DNA from: Rhizobium pisi
GTDB taxonomy: Bacteria; Pseudomonadota; Alphaproteobacteria; Rhizobiales; Rhizobiaceae
DNA: 64,000 nucleotides
Direction: 5' to 3'
NCBI RefSeq assembly: GCF_003938655.1
Contig: NZ_RJJT01000002.1
Location: 62,001 to 126,000, forward strand
Part shown: positions 9,135 through 18,848 of the stretch, in pieces
Layout of the letters: each line of letters begins with the position of its first letter
Position numbering within the stretch: position 1 is the first letter of the stretch
Notes under the pieces: generated by a model
What the model saw: the letters and a program-made list of their open reading frames with translations, nothing else
Told to the model about the DNA's origin: nothing
Database searches by the model: none
Translations under genes and position numbers: made by a program

Positions 9135-10316
9135 GTGACCTTTACCGGCCTGCCTCCAGAAGCCGTTCCGGCCCTGATGACCGGAGCCATCACCCCTCAC
9201 TCCACTGTCGAGGGCCGCGCCGAGGCCTACCTACCCTCCCCCTGCATCCAGAACCACGCGGCAAACCTCGCCTTTCTGCCGGATAGCACGCTGACCTGCG
9301 TGTGGTTCGGCGGCACGATGGAGGGCATGGGCGACATTTCGATTTACATGTCGCGGCTGGCGCCGGGCTCGCAGCGCTGGTCGGAGCCGGAGAAGATGAG
9401 CGACGATCCGGAGAAATCCGAGCAGAACCCGTTGATTTTCAAGGCTCCTGACGGAAAGATATGGCTGCTCTATACCTCGCAGACCTCGGGCAATCAGGAC
9501 GGTTCCGTTGTCAAATGCCGGATATCCGATGATGGCGGAGAGACCTTCGGCCCGGTCCGAATCCTCTGCGACAGACCCGGCACCTTCGTTCGCCAACAGA
9601 TCGTCGTGAATGGTAAAGGAGATTGGCTGCTTCCGGTCTTCCGCTGCGTCGGCCTGAACGGCCAGCGCTGGAGCGGCGATGCCGATACATCGGCGGTGCT
9701 GATCTCACGTGACGGCGGCGCGAGCTGGCAGATGCGTGATATTCCGGATAGTCTCGGCGCGGTACACATGAACATCCTGCCGCTCGGCGGCGATGACATG
9801 ATCGCCTTCTATCGTAACCGTTTCGCCGAAAATATCCTGTCCAGCCGATCGTCCGACGGCGGCGAGACCTGGAGCGCGCCCGCGCCCACTGACCTCCCGA
9901 ACAACAACTCCTCGATCCAGGCCACCATCCTGAATGATGGCGGTATTGCAATGGTTTACAACCATTCCAATGCCGACATGTCGGATGCGCGGCGCCAATC
10001 GCTCTATGACGAAATCGAGGGCATCGAGGCCGGCGAGACGGCCATTGTCGCCGACAACAGCCGCAAGGCCGTCTGGGGTGTTCCGCGTGCGCCCCTGAGC
10101 CTTGCGATATCAAGGGATGGCGGCAGGAGCTTTCCGCATCGCGTCGACCTCGATACCGGCGACGGCTTCTGCCTCAGCAACAATTCCAAGGATTCGCTGA
10201 ACCGCGAATTCTCCTATCCGTCGATCGTAGGCAGCGACGGCACGCTCCATATCGCCTACACCTACTACCGGCGTGCCATCAAATATATCAGCCTCGCCCC
10301 GCAATCCCTGCCGTGA
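9135..10316 (+). CDS. BNR/sialidase-like (six-bladed beta-propeller) protein, apparently cytoplasmic
   Basis: A 393-aa protein with four Asp-box-like repeats: SDDGGETF, SRDGGASW, SSDGGETW and SRDGGRSF. It has the sialidase-type C-terminal block NREFSYPSIVGSDGTLHIAY followed by YTYYRRAIKY. No signal peptide is visible, so it probably acts inside the cell on an imported glycoconjugate. The start GTG 9135 is preferred because GAGGAGA precedes it; a TTG at 9120 would overlap the aldolase stop. Whether it removes a sialic-acid-like sugar or is another BNR_2 glycosidase is open. It follows the aldolase gene within about 12 bp. Confidence 0.85.
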   Translation: MTFTGLPPEAVPALMTGAITPHSTVEGRAEAYLPSPCIQNHAANLAFLPDSTLTCVWFGGTMEGMGDISIYMSRLAPGSQRWSEPEKMSDDPEKSEQNPLIFKAPDGKIWLLYTSQTSGNQDGSVVKCRISDDGGETFGPVRILCDRPGTFVRQQIVVNGKGDWLLPVFRCVGLNGQRWSGDADTSAVLISRDGGASWQMRDIPDSLGAVHMNILPLGGDDMIAFYRNRFAENILSSRSSDGGETWSAPAPTDLPNNNSSIQATILNDGGIAMVYNHSNADMSDARRQSLYDEIEGIEAGETAIVADNSRKAVWGVPRAPLSLAISRDGGRSFPHRVDLDTGDGFCLSNNSKDSLNREFSYPSIVGSDGTLHIAYTYYRRAIKYISLAPQSLP

Positions 10317-10671
10317 GGGAGCGGCAGCGAGCAATTGTAAAACCTGGGTCCGTTCGAGAGCAGAAGGACCCAGGATACGCCGATATTGATCGATCAGATG
10401 GTCGGAATTGATAACAGGTCGGGATCGGTCGCCAGCGGTGAAATGGCGGGCAATCCCTTACGCATGAAATCTTCTCCCCATCAAAACCATCAAGGCAACA
10501 TGCTGATATATCTATATATATTTTATCGGCAGTATCGGCCTGAGACATAACTGGCCGCATGCTCGGCGACAAAAATCCCCACACATCGGAATGCCGGCTT
10601 GACATTGACATTACAACTTTACATTAAAGAGAGCAGCACTATTGCCGCAGATCCGCAGGGAGGACTGGTTC
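10317..10671 (+). promoter_or_regulatory. Intergenic region with hairpin and internal promoter
   Basis: A 355-bp gap inside the rightward cluster with no gene. It contains a hairpin with perfect 9-bp arms CCTGGGTCC (10343-10351) and GGACCCAGG (10366-10374), an AT-rich patch near 10501-10530, and tandem TTGACA hexamers at 10599-10604 and 10605-10610. A TACATT at 10620-10625 lies downstream of these. The downstream dehydrogenase/PdxA2 pair therefore probably has its own promoter. Confidence 0.5.
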
Positions 10672-11805
10672 ATGGCCAGCTTGGGTTCGCCAATCACGAT
10701 CGTTCGGCCGCATCAGATCGAATTCGGCGTCGGAACAGCGGGAAAGCTCGGCAAATGGGCGGCCGAACAAGGCCATCGGCGCACGCTTGTCATCTCCGAT
10801 GCCTTCAACGCCTCACGCATCCACATGCTGGAGTTGAAGGGCGAGGTTACCGTCTTCTCCGAAGTGACGCCTGAACCGGATACGGCCAACCTTGAAAAAG
10901 TCCTGGCGGCGGCCAACACCGCCAATGCCGAACTGGTCGTCGGCTTTGGCGGCGGCAGCGCCATGGATCTGGCAAAACTTGCCGCCGTGCTTGCCGGTTC
11001 CGAGCAGACCCTGCACGAGGTCGTCGGCCCGAACAAGGTGAAAGGGCCGCGCAAGGTGGCGCTCGCCCAGGTGCCGACGACATCCGGCACCGGCAGCGAG
11101 GCCGGCATTCGCGCGCTCGTCACCGATCCCACGACGATGGCAAAACTTGCCGTGGAAAGCCTGCACATGCTGGCCGACATCGCCGTCATCGATCCGGCCT
11201 TGACCTTCAGCGTGCCAGCCCGCACGACGGCCGCGACCGGCGTCGACGCGATGGCCCATTGTGTCGAGGCCTATACCAACCGCAAGGCCCATCCGATGGT
11301 CGACATCTATGCGATCGAAGGAGCGCGGCTCGTCGGCAAATATCTCGCCCGCGCCGTCAAGGACGGCAACGACGCCGAGGCGCGCGCCGGCCTGTCGCTC
11401 GCCTCGCTTTACGGCGGTTTCTGCTTGGGCCCCGTCAATACTGCCGGCGGCCATGCGCTCGCCTATCCCCTCGGCACACGCTGGCATGTGGCGCATGGTG
11501 CCGCCAATGCGCTGATCTTCCCGCATGTTCTTGCCTTCAACACGCCGGCCGCCCCGGAAAAGACGAAAGCGGTGATGGAAGCACTCGGCTATCAAGCTTC
11601 GGAAAACACAGCATCCGTCTTCGATGCGGCTTATGCTTTCTGCGCCGACCTTGGGATCGAGATGAAGCTTTCCGGCCTCGGCGTGCCGGAAAGCGATCTC
11701 GACGCCATGGCGGACGACGCCTTTGCCATTCGCCGGCTGCTCGATAACAATCCGCGCGACCTCTCGCGCGCCGACATTCGCACGATTTACGAAGCCGCCT
11801 TCTAG
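10672..11805 (+). CDS. Iron-containing alcohol dehydrogenase family protein
   Basis: A 377-aa NAD(P)-dependent group III dehydrogenase. The nucleotide-binding loop [12 protein letters not shown] and the later [10 protein letters not shown] motif are clear. Metal ligands are supplied by the [10 protein letters not shown] segment (Asp and His) and by histidines in [10 protein letters not shown] and [11 protein letters not shown]. The start ATG 10672 follows a GGGAGG site; a TTG at 10642 is in frame but poorly placed. In this pathway it could oxidise a hydroxy-acid or aldehyde intermediate upstream of the kinase; family members also include maleylacetate and hydroxybutyrate dehydrogenases. The next gene starts 28 bp downstream. 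Confidence 0.9.
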   Translation: MASLGSPITIVRPHQIEFGVGTAGKLGKWAAEQGHRRTLVISDAFNASRIHMLELKGEVTVFSEVTPEPDTANLEKVLAAANTANAELVVGFGGGSAMDLAKLAAVLAGSEQTLHEVVGPNKVKGPRKVALAQVPTTSGTGSEAGIRALVTDPTTMAKLAVESLHMLADIAVIDPALTFSVPARTTAATGVDAMAHCVEAYTNRKAHPMVDIYAIEGARLVGKYLARAVKDGNDAEARAGLSLASLYGGFCLGPVNTAGGHALAYPLGTRWHVAHGAANALIFPHVLAFNTPAAPEKTKAVMEALGYQASENTASVFDAAYAFCADLGIEMKLSGLGVPESDLDAMADDAFAIRRLLDNNPRDLSRADIRTIYEAAF

Positions 11806-11833
11806 GCGACTATTTTTCGGAAGGAACCGACTG

Positions 11834-12817
11834 ATGGACAGGAATGCGAAAGTCGCGGTGACGCTCGGCGATCCGGCCGGCGTCGGCCCCGAGGTGATCG
11901 TCAAGGCCTTGGCCACCCTTCCCAGGGAAGAGCGCCGCGATTTCATCATCGTCGGCAATGTGGAGGCCCTGGAACGCGCCGATCGCGTCAGCGGCACGGG
12001 TTTGAAATTCGGGTCTCCCGATGCCGATGACGACAGGATCGCCGTCGACGAAGTGGCGCTCGGCGCGCCCCTGCCCGAGATCGGCAAGGTGAGCCCGGTC
12101 GCTGGCGATGCTTCGGTGCGCTATATCACCCGCGCCGTCGATCTTGCCATGTCTGGTGAAGCCGATGTCATCGTCACCGCGCCGATCAACAAGGAGGCGA
12201 TGAACCTTGCCGGCCATCACCATGACGGCCACACCGGGCTACTCGCGCATCTCACCGGCTCGAAGAGTTCCTTCATGCTGCTCGCCTCCGAGCGGCTGAA
12301 CACCATTCACGTCTCGACCCATATCTCGCTGAAGGGCGCGATCGAACGCGCCAAGACCGAGCGGGTGCTCGCCACGATCGAAGCCGGCCACAGGCATTTC
12401 CTGCGGCTGGGCCGCAACCCACGTATCGCTGTCGCCGGCCTCAACCCGCATTGCGGCGAAAACGGCCTATTCGGCACCGAGGACATGGAATTCCTGGCGC
12501 CCGCCGTCGAGCAGGCGCAGGCAAAGGGCATCGACGTGGTCGGCCCGATCTCGGCCGATACCGTCTTCGCCCGCGCCTATAACGGCGCCTTCGATCTCGT
12601 CATCGCCCAGTATCACGATCAGGGCCATATCCCGATCAAGCTCGTCGCCTTCGAGACCGCGGTCAACGTCTCGCTCGGCCTGCCGATCGACCGCGTATCG
12701 GTCGATCACGGCACCGCTTTCGACATCGCCGGCACCGGCAAAGCCAACCACGTCAACATGCTCTCCGCCATCGCCTACGCCAGGCTGATGGCCCGCTCGC
12801 CGCGCCAAAAGGCGTGA
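11834..12817 (+). CDS. pdxA2: PdxA2-like 4-phospho-acid-sugar dehydrogenase
   Basis: A 327-aa member of the PdxA family. Motifs seen are [11 protein letters not shown] at the N-terminus, [16 protein letters not shown] in the middle, and [11 protein letters not shown] plus [16 protein letters not shown] near the C-terminus; their histidines are the expected metal ligands. True PdxA makes vitamin B6. PdxA2 paralogues beside DUF1537 kinases instead oxidise and decarboxylate 4-phosphothreonate or 4-phosphoerythronate to dihydroxyacetone phosphate. Presence of the kinase in the divergent operon supports the PdxA2 role. The start ATG 11834 follows AAGGAA. It ends the rightward operon. Confidence 0.88.
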   Translation: MDRNAKVAVTLGDPAGVGPEVIVKALATLPREERRDFIIVGNVEALERADRVSGTGLKFGSPDADDDRIAVDEVALGAPLPEIGKVSPVAGDASVRYITRAVDLAMSGEADVIVTAPINKEAMNLAGHHHDGHTGLLAHLTGSKSSFMLLASERLNTIHVSTHISLKGAIERAKTERVLATIEAGHRHFLRLGRNPRIAVAGLNPHCGENGLFGTEDMEFLAPAVEQAQAKGIDVVGPISADTVFARAYNGAFDLVIAQYHDQGHIPIKLVAFETAVNVSLGLPIDRVSVDHGTAFDIAGTGKANHVNMLSAIAYARLMARSPRQKA

Positions 12818-13097
12818 GGTTGCAACTTGGCGCCGTTCCTCTCTGAAACCGCCATGTGATCGATGGAAATTCCGGGCGACACCTCCATAGAGCCGGACAG
12901 CCAGTGTTCTGGGTCTTGGCAAGGTCAGGAACCGTCTGGCCCGGCTTTTAATAGAGGCCGGCGCCTAATGAAAAGCCTCCTCGAATTGTGCGCAAATTAT
13001 GGATAATGTCAGCCAGTCACTGACTCCTGCAGTGACTTTTTGTCCATTCGCTGTTTTTTTATTATCAGAGTCAGCATTGCTTACACTTGGGTTTTAA
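12818..13097. other. Intergenic region after the PdxA2 gene
   Basis: A 280-bp gap. Apart from the terminator at 13015-13041 and a second T-run near 13054-13060, I see no gene or repeat. Base composition drops toward the downstream HTH gene. Confidence 0.6.
13015..13041 (+). terminator. Rho-independent terminator after the PdxA2 operon
   Basis: Perfect 8-bp arms AGTCACTG (13015-13022) and CAGTGACT (13030-13037), a 7-nt loop and an immediately following T-run. It lies about 200 bp after the PdxA2 stop on the rightward strand and is the clearest intrinsic terminator in the window. Confidence 0.75.
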
Positions 13098-13983
13098 ATG
13101 TCGATATCTTTACGTCCAGCCGCATTTCAGAATAGATGCCGCAGCTATAGTGTCGAAGATCTCATGGCTGACGCCTCCTTTGCCGCAGCTCTTCGCGAAT
13201 CCGCATCCGAATTACTGGCAATCCATCGCAGAGCGCCCAGAGTAGTGCGTTATGTTGCTGATCTGCAGAAGTGGCTGCTCAGCCAAGCGGCCTTGGCATT
13301 GCATTTTGAGCGGAAACTTAACCCGTCCTGCCTCCCGTTAACCGCTTCCAACCTTGCAAAGTTTTTGGTTGAGAACCGCATCGCCAGCCACAACACTGCA
13401 GTCTCGCATCTGAAGGAGATGGCGTACTACAAATTATTCGAGCCAGCGGAAACCACAGATCGGCGCGCCAACCCGCTACAAGCAACCGCCTATGCTGAAA
13501 CCCTCATTCGGCAATGGTTCGCAGGGCACCTTCGTTCCTTGGATCGCATCGACGCGGGAGATCGGTATCGGCGGTCGGAGGTTGACGAGACAATTCTATA
13601 TCGCGCTCAGCCGCGTATAGCACGTCGGCTGTTTAACCATCCTGATTGGTATAATCCGCCCGAAAGCATTGCGCTGTTCGTGAGGACCGAATCCGGAAGC
13701 AATATTGCATGACCTTATGTCGCGTGTGCCGCTGGCACCGGTCTCAGGTGAGCGCTCCTGGGTGGGCGATGTCTCTGCACGACTTACCGCTATCGAATAT
13801 GTAATTTCCCGCAGCCATGCCGGCAGATTGCTTGCCACCGCGCAAAATCGAGGCTTACTAGGATGGCAGGCTACCCAGATGAGCGGGGATTGTTGGATTT
13901 CCGCGCAATTCGTCTTCGACTACAGACGGTGGCAGGCCACGAAATTCTCCGTTATCTCTGAGGTTTTGGCGAGCATCCTGTAG
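13098..13983 (+). pseudogene. Probable frameshifted HTH DNA-binding protein
   Basis: Two consecutive ORFs, 13098-13712 (204 aa) and 13705-13983 (92 aa), overlap by 8 bp in different frames. Each looks like part of one regulator. The first contains a winged-helix-like stretch around SNLAKFLVENRIASHNTAVS; the second contains AIEYVISRSHAGRLLATAQN, typical of a second HTH. A single missing base near 13708 would join them as ...SNIA-HDLMSRVP.... Base composition is lower in GC than the neighbours, hinting at transfer. No family assigned. Alternatively these are two separate hypothetical genes. Confidence 0.5.
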
Positions 13984-14173
13984 ACCCATCTGATCGCGCT
14001 GACAAAGTGCTAAAACATCCGAAATCATTCCCGGTCATGGGGAAACCGCGGCCACGGATCAACTTTCGCTCCCTCCACTCTTTTCCCTGTAGATCGTTCT
14101 TTTGGAAATTCGTTCCTCCTCATCCGTATTAATACATTTAATCTATAGACATAATTAATTGGAGAGAGTGGCA
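13984..14173 (+). promoter_or_regulatory. AT-rich upstream region of the orphan sugar ABC transporter
   Basis: A 190-bp gap whose last 50 bp are very AT-rich, with TATTAATA-like and TAATTAATT-like stretches close to the binding-protein start. It is the likely promoter of the transporter operon. No clear operator palindrome or regulator box was recognised. Confidence 0.45.
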
Positions 14174-15184
14174 ATGAGCATCGAAAAGTCCGACAACGGT
14201 CTCGGAAGACGAGACCTGCTGAAATTGTCTGCCGCCGCCGGGGTCGCCGTCGCAGGCGCATCGCTGATCGGGCAGAAGCCGGTTTTCGCAACCGAAGAGC
14301 TGTCATTGAAGGGCAAGCGCATCGCCATCAGCGCGACCGGCACCGATCATTTCTTCGACCTGCAGGCCTATAATGCCCAGATCGAAGAGGTAAAGCGCCT
14401 CGGTGGCGAGCCGATCGCTGTCGATGCGGGACGCAATGACGGCAAGCTGGTCTCGCAATTGCAGACGCTGATCGCCCAGAAGCCGGATGCGATCGTTCAG
14501 ATCCTCGGGACGCTCAGCGTCATCGACCCCTGGCTGAAAAAGGCGCGCGACGCCGGCATCCCGGTCCTGACCGTCGATGTCGGTTCGACCAACTCGATCA
14601 ACAACACCACCTCAGACAATTGGGGGATCGGCAAGGACCTGGCCTTGCAGCTCGTTTCCGATATCGGCGGTGAAGGCAATATCGTCGTCTTCAACGGCTT
14701 TTACGGCGTGACCCCATGCGCGATCCGCTACGATCAGCTGGTCAACGTCGTCAAATATTTCCCGAAGGTGAAAATCCTCCAGCCGGAACTGCGCGACGTC
14801 ATCCCCAACACCGTGCAGGACGCCTTCACGCAGATCACGGCAATCCTCAACAAATATCCGGAAAAGGGTTCGATCAAGGCGATCTGGTCGGCCTGGGACA
14901 TTCCGCAGCTTGGGGCTACCCAGGCCTTAGCGGCTGCCGGACGAACCGAGATCCGCACCTACGGCGTCGACGGCAGCCCTGAGGTGCTTCAGCTCATCGC
15001 CGATCCGAATTCGCCGGCCGGGGCCGATGTCGCCCAGCAGCCGGCGGAAATCGGCCGCACCGCCATCCGCAACGTCGCCAAGCTGCTCGCCGGCCAGACG
15101 CTGCCGCGCGAAACCTATGTTCCGGCGCTGCTCGCCAACAAGGCCAATGTCGGCGAAGTCACCAAGAAGCTGGGCATCGGCTAA
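14174..15184 (+). CDS. Ribose-type sugar ABC transporter solute-binding protein, Tat-exported
   Basis: A 336-aa periplasmic binding protein of the LacI/ribose-binding type. It starts at ATG 14174 with GGAGAG upstream. A twin-arginine signal (GRRDLLKL) precedes a hydrophobic stretch ending around PVFATEE. The mature part shows the usual two-lobe pattern, for example the LIAQKPDAIV segment and the hinge-region VDGSPEVLQLI. The ligand cannot be predicted. It is the first gene of an SBP-ATPase-permease-permease operon that carries no catabolic enzyme or intact regulator. Confidence 0.9.
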   Translation: MSIEKSDNGLGRRDLLKLSAAAGVAVAGASLIGQKPVFATEELSLKGKRIAISATGTDHFFDLQAYNAQIEEVKRLGGEPIAVDAGRNDGKLVSQLQTLIAQKPDAIVQILGTLSVIDPWLKKARDAGIPVLTVDVGSTNSINNTTSDNWGIGKDLALQLVSDIGGEGNIVVFNGFYGVTPCAIRYDQLVNVVKYFPKVKILQPELRDVIPNTVQDAFTQITAILNKYPEKGSIKAIWSAWDIPQLGATQALAAAGRTEIRTYGVDGSPEVLQLIADPNSPAGADVAQQPAEIGRTAIRNVAKLLAGQTLPRETYVPALLANKANVGEVTKKLGIG

Positions 15185-15193
15185 CAAGATTGA

Positions 15194-15223
15194 CGAGCGA
15201 TCCGCGCCATGCCGGATCGCTCG
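15194..15223 (+). terminator. Hairpin after the sugar-binding-protein gene
   Basis: Perfect 11-bp arms CGAGCGATCCG (15194-15204) and CGGATCGCTCG (15213-15223) with an 8-nt loop fill the short gap between the binding protein and its ATPase. No T-run follows, so it probably stabilises the upstream mRNA or attenuates readthrough. Confidence 0.7.
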
Positions 15224-15249
15224 GAATTTGCAAGCCCGGAGAGATCGAC

Positions 15250-16800
15250 ATGACGGCCATTGCGTTGAAGCAGCCGGTGACGGCAGGCAACGACATCATC
15301 CGCTTCGAAGGCATCGTCAAGCACTTCGGCGGCGCGCAGGCGCTTGCCGGCGCGTCGCTGATCGTCCAGCGCGGAACCATCCACGGTCTCGTCGGCCAGA
15401 ACGGCGCCGGCAAGTCGACGCTGATCAAGCTGCTTGCCGGCCTTCACCAGCCGGATGGCGGCCGGATCGAGATCGAAGGGCAAACATTCGATCGGCTGAC
15501 ACCGCATCTTGCCGAAGAGCTCGGCATCCACTTCATCCACCAGGATCGGCTGCTTGTGCCGACGTTCACCGTCGGCGAAGCCCTGTTTCTCGGCCGCGAG
15601 CCGCGCATATCAGGCACGCCCTTCCTCGACCGTCGGCTAATGCAGCGTCGCGCATCCGAGATTCTCAACGACTATTTCGGCGTCCGGCTGCCGAACGGCG
15701 CCCTGATCGGCGAATTGTCGACCGCGGAAAAGCAGATCGTGCAGATCACCCGCGCGCTCCTCAATCAGCCGAAGGTGCTGGTCTTCGACGAGCCGACCGC
15801 CGCTTTGGTCGCCCGCGAGGCGGATATCCTCTTCCGACTGATCCGCCGCCTGCGCGACGAGGGCGTCACCATCATCTATATCTCGCATTATCTGAACGAG
15901 ATCGAGAAGCTCTGCGACCACGTCACCGTGCTGCGCAACGGGCTTGACGTGGCTTCCCCGCCAATCGGAGAGACTTCGGCCGCAGCGATTGCAACGCTCA
16001 TGGTCGAGCGTGACATCAAGGAGATGTTTCCGAAGCCTGAGGTAACGCCCGGCGAGGAAATCCTCAAGGTCGAGGGGCTGTCGGCGCCGGGGAAATACAG
16101 CGATATCAGCTTCACGCTTCGCCGCGGCGAGGTGCTCGGCCTCACCGGCCTCCTCGGCTCCGGCGCAAAGGAGTTGGTCCGCACCCTCTTCGGCCTGGAG
16201 ACTGCTGCGTCCGGCCGCATCGAAGTTGGCGGCAAGGCTGCTCGTTTCACCAATCCGACGCAGGCGGCCGGCCGCGAGATCGCGTTGGTGCCGGAAGACC
16301 GGCGCCGCCATGGCGTCGCGCTCGACCTCAGCGTCGCCGAAAATATCAGCCTTTCGAGCTTGGGCCGTTTCACGCGTTTCGGCTTTCTCGACCGCAAGCG
16401 CGAACGGAGCGAAGTCGATGCTCTGATCACGCGACTGCAGGTGAAAACCAACGGGCGGGATGCCTTGCTGCGCACGCTTTCAGGCGGCAATCAGCAGAAG
16501 GTGGCGATCGCCAAATGGCTGAGCCGCCATTCGGAGATCTATCTTCTCGACGAACCGACCGTCGGGGTCGATATCGGCTCCAAGGTCGAGATCTATACGC
16601 TGATCGGCGAACTGGCGGAACGCGGCGCCGGCGTCATCGTGCTGTCTTCGGATCTGCCCGAACTCATCGGCATCACCGATCGCATCCTTGTGCTCTTCCG
16701 CGGCCGCGTGGTGAGGGAATTCATATCGTCGGAGACCACGGCGGATGCCGTGCTGGCTCAATCGACTGGATCATCCGAGGGACAGCGCCATGTCCGCTGA
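15250..16800 (+). CDS. Sugar ABC transporter ATPase, double-domain (RbsA/MglA-like)
   Basis: A 516-aa ATPase with two fused nucleotide-binding domains. The first has Walker A GQNGAGKST and Walker B VLVFDEPTAAL, with a weak signature GELSTAEKQIVQI. The second has a degenerate Walker A (GLLGSGAKEL) and a good signature LSGGNQQKVAIAKWL with Walker B IYLLDEPTVGVD. This asymmetry is normal for RbsA-type proteins. The start ATG 15250 is preceded by GGAGAG. It overlaps the next permease gene by 11 bp. Confidence 0.92.
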   Translation: MTAIALKQPVTAGNDIIRFEGIVKHFGGAQALAGASLIVQRGTIHGLVGQNGAGKSTLIKLLAGLHQPDGGRIEIEGQTFDRLTPHLAEELGIHFIHQDRLLVPTFTVGEALFLGREPRISGTPFLDRRLMQRRASEILNDYFGVRLPNGALIGELSTAEKQIVQITRALLNQPKVLVFDEPTAALVAREADILFRLIRRLRDEGVTIIYISHYLNEIEKLCDHVTVLRNGLDVASPPIGETSAAAIATLMVERDIKEMFPKPEVTPGEEILKVEGLSAPGKYSDISFTLRRGEVLGLTGLLGSGAKELVRTLFGLETAASGRIEVGGKAARFTNPTQAAGREIALVPEDRRRHGVALDLSVAENISLSSLGRFTRFGFLDRKRERSEVDALITRLQVKTNGRDALLRTLSGGNQQKVAIAKWLSRHSEIYLLDEPTVGVDIGSKVEIYTLIGELAERGAGVIVLSSDLPELIGITDRILVLFRGRVVREFISSETTADAVLAQSTGSSEGQRHVR

Positions 16801-17809
16801 CGTAGAATTTTCGCCTTCCGGTTTTTCCGCCACGGAACCGCCTCCCCGGCTGACATTCAATATTGCCGCCGCAGCACTACGCTTCGGATCGCTGATCGCT
16901 TTCGCGGCCATCCTGATCATCTTCTCGCTGACCGCACCCTATTTCCTCAGCATCGGCAATATCGGCAATGTGCTCGGCCAATCGGCCATCTCGGGCGTGC
17001 TTGCCATCGGGCTGACGATCGTGCTGATCGCCGGCGGCTCCAATGTCGTCACCGGCGGCATCGACCTGTCGCTGGCGGCCAATATGGGCCTCAGCGCCGC
17101 CGTCTATGCGAGCCTGACGCAGCTCGGCTACGGCGATGCGACGGCGATTACGGCAGCACTCCTGACCGGCGCCCTGATCGGCACGGTCAATGCCGTCGCC
17201 GTGGTCTATGCCGGCATCGTGCCGCTGCTCGCCACCCTTGCCGTGATGAACGTCGTCGCCGGCCTGGAACTGGTGCTGACCGGGAATACCGTGCTGCCGG
17301 CTTCGACACCTTTCCTCTCCGCGCTTTCGGCCTCGGATCCTTTCGGCATACCGGTTCTCGCCTATGTGCTCCTCGGCTTTACGGCCATCGCAACGGCGAT
17401 CGTGCAATATACTCCCCTCGGCTTGCGGCTATACGCCGTCGGCGAGTTTCCGGATGCGGCGCGCGCCGCCGGTTTGCCGCTCCGCCGCCTGCTCGCCGGC
17501 GCCTTCGTCGCCAGCGGCCTTGCCGGCGGCATTGCCGGCATCCTGTCCGTTTCCTATCTGAGCGGCAGCACGACCGGCTCGGGCGAGATGCTGCTGCCTG
17601 TCGTGGTGACCGCCCTGCTCGGCGCGGTCTTTTCGCGGCGGCTCGTTCCGACCGTGACCGGGACGCTGCTTTCAGCTCTGCTGGTCGGCTTCCTCACCAA
17701 CGGCTTCCAGCTGCTGAACATTTCGAGCACGCTGGTCAGCGGCGTCCAGGGCCTGCTCATTCTCATCGTGGTCTCCGCGACCACGCTACTGCGCCGGCAG
17801 GAGGGCTGA
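16790..17809 (+). CDS. Sugar ABC transporter permease (RbsC-like), first
   Basis: A 339-aa membrane permease of the BPD_transp_2 family. Hydrophobic segments run through most of the protein. The family's VVTGGIDLSL motif after the third helix and AVGEFPDAARAAGLP cytoplasmic loop are visible. The start ATG 16790 lies inside the end of the ATPase gene. It probably forms a heterodimer with the following permease, which starts 2 bp after its stop. Confidence 0.92.
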   Translation: MSADVEFSPSGFSATEPPPRLTFNIAAAALRFGSLIAFAAILIIFSLTAPYFLSIGNIGNVLGQSAISGVLAIGLTIVLIAGGSNVVTGGIDLSLAANMGLSAAVYASLTQLGYGDATAITAALLTGALIGTVNAVAVVYAGIVPLLATLAVMNVVAGLELVLTGNTVLPASTPFLSALSASDPFGIPVLAYVLLGFTAIATAIVQYTPLGLRLYAVGEFPDAARAAGLPLRRLLAGAFVASGLAGGIAGILSVSYLSGSTTGSGEMLLPVVVTALLGAVFSRRLVPTVTGTLLSALLVGFLTNGFQLLNISSTLVSGVQGLLILIVVSATTLLRRQEG

Positions 17810-17811
17810 CC

Positions 17812-18813
17812 ATGTCGCTCGAGACCCACTCCCCTGCCACCCCCGGCTTGCCGCGTCTGATCGCCGAAGGCCTGGTGCGCTATAGCCTCGTCCTCGCCCT
17901 GGTCGTGGTGTTTGCTGTCTTCTCCGTGGCAACACCGACATTCCTGACGCTTGCGAACCTGCAGAGCATTCTGGTCAACAATTTCACGCTGCTTGCCATC
18001 GTGTCCATCGCCATGACCTTCGCCGTCGCCTCGGGCGGCATCGACCTTTCTGTCGGAACGGCGGTTGATTTTGCCAGCTTCGCCTTTGTTTCGCTCGTCC
18101 TCGCCGGGCAGCCGGTAGCCATCGCCGCACTTGCGGGACTGGCCGCCGGGGCGCTGGTTGGTGCCTTCAACGCGCTGCTGATTTCAGGGATCGGCGTGTC
18201 GCCGTTTCTTGCCACGCTCGGCACGCTGTTCATCGGCCGCAGCGTCCAGCAGCTGCTGACCAATGGCGGCAATCCGATCTATCTGCCGCCGAACGGCGTG
18301 CCGGAAGCCTTCCGTTTCCTCGGCCACGGCGCGATCGCCGGCTTTCCGGTGCCGCTTGCCGCCGCCATCGTCGTCATTGCCGCCGCTGCGGTGGTTTTTG
18401 CCCGCACGCGGTTCGGCCGCATTATCATGTCGATCGGCATTCAGCCGGGCGTCGTGCGCTATTCCGGTATCGCCGCGCCAGCCCATATCGCCGTAACCTT
18501 TATCCTCATCGGATTGATCGCGTCAATCGCCGGCCTGATCCTGACCGCAACCGTCACCACTTACATCCCCTCCTCGGGCAATGCCTTCCTGCTCAACGCC
18601 ATCGGGGCAACCTTCATCGGCACGACGCTCAACCCGCTCGGACGGCCGAATGTCGGCGGGACCGTTCTCGGCGCGCTGCTACTCAGCATGGTCGCCAACG
18701 GGCTGCTGTTGACCGATCTGAACTTCTATTGGCAGCAGGTCGGCACGGGAACACTGATCTTTGCGGTGCTCGCCCTGAGCTTCATCAACAGAAAGGCCAC
18801 CGTCGGCGTGTGA
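17812..18813 (+). CDS. Sugar ABC transporter permease (RbsC-like), second
   Basis: A 333-aa BPD_transp_2 permease, homologous to the one before it. The motif FAVASGGIDLSVGTAVD and loop SIGIQPGVVRYSGI are typical. It closes the operon and converges with glpK, 35 bp away. Two distinct permease genes per system is common for ribose-class importers in rhizobia. Substrate unknown. Confidence 0.92.
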   Translation: MSLETHSPATPGLPRLIAEGLVRYSLVLALVVVFAVFSVATPTFLTLANLQSILVNNFTLLAIVSIAMTFAVASGGIDLSVGTAVDFASFAFVSLVLAGQPVAIAALAGLAAGALVGAFNALLISGIGVSPFLATLGTLFIGRSVQQLLTNGGNPIYLPPNGVPEAFRFLGHGAIAGFPVPLAAAIVVIAAAAVVFARTRFGRIIMSIGIQPGVVRYSGIAAPAHIAVTFILIGLIASIAGLILTATVTTYIPSSGNAFLLNAIGATFIGTTLNPLGRPNVGGTVLGALLLSMVANGLLLTDLNFYWQQVGTGTLIFAVLALSFINRKATVGV

Positions 18814-18848
18814 GAAAAGCCGCTATTGCGGCGGCATGCCGAAACGTT

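Noticed and set aside
10385..10398. TTGATCGATCAG near the dehydrogenase promoter as an FNR box
   Set aside because: Spacing between half-sites is wrong (no 4-bp centre).
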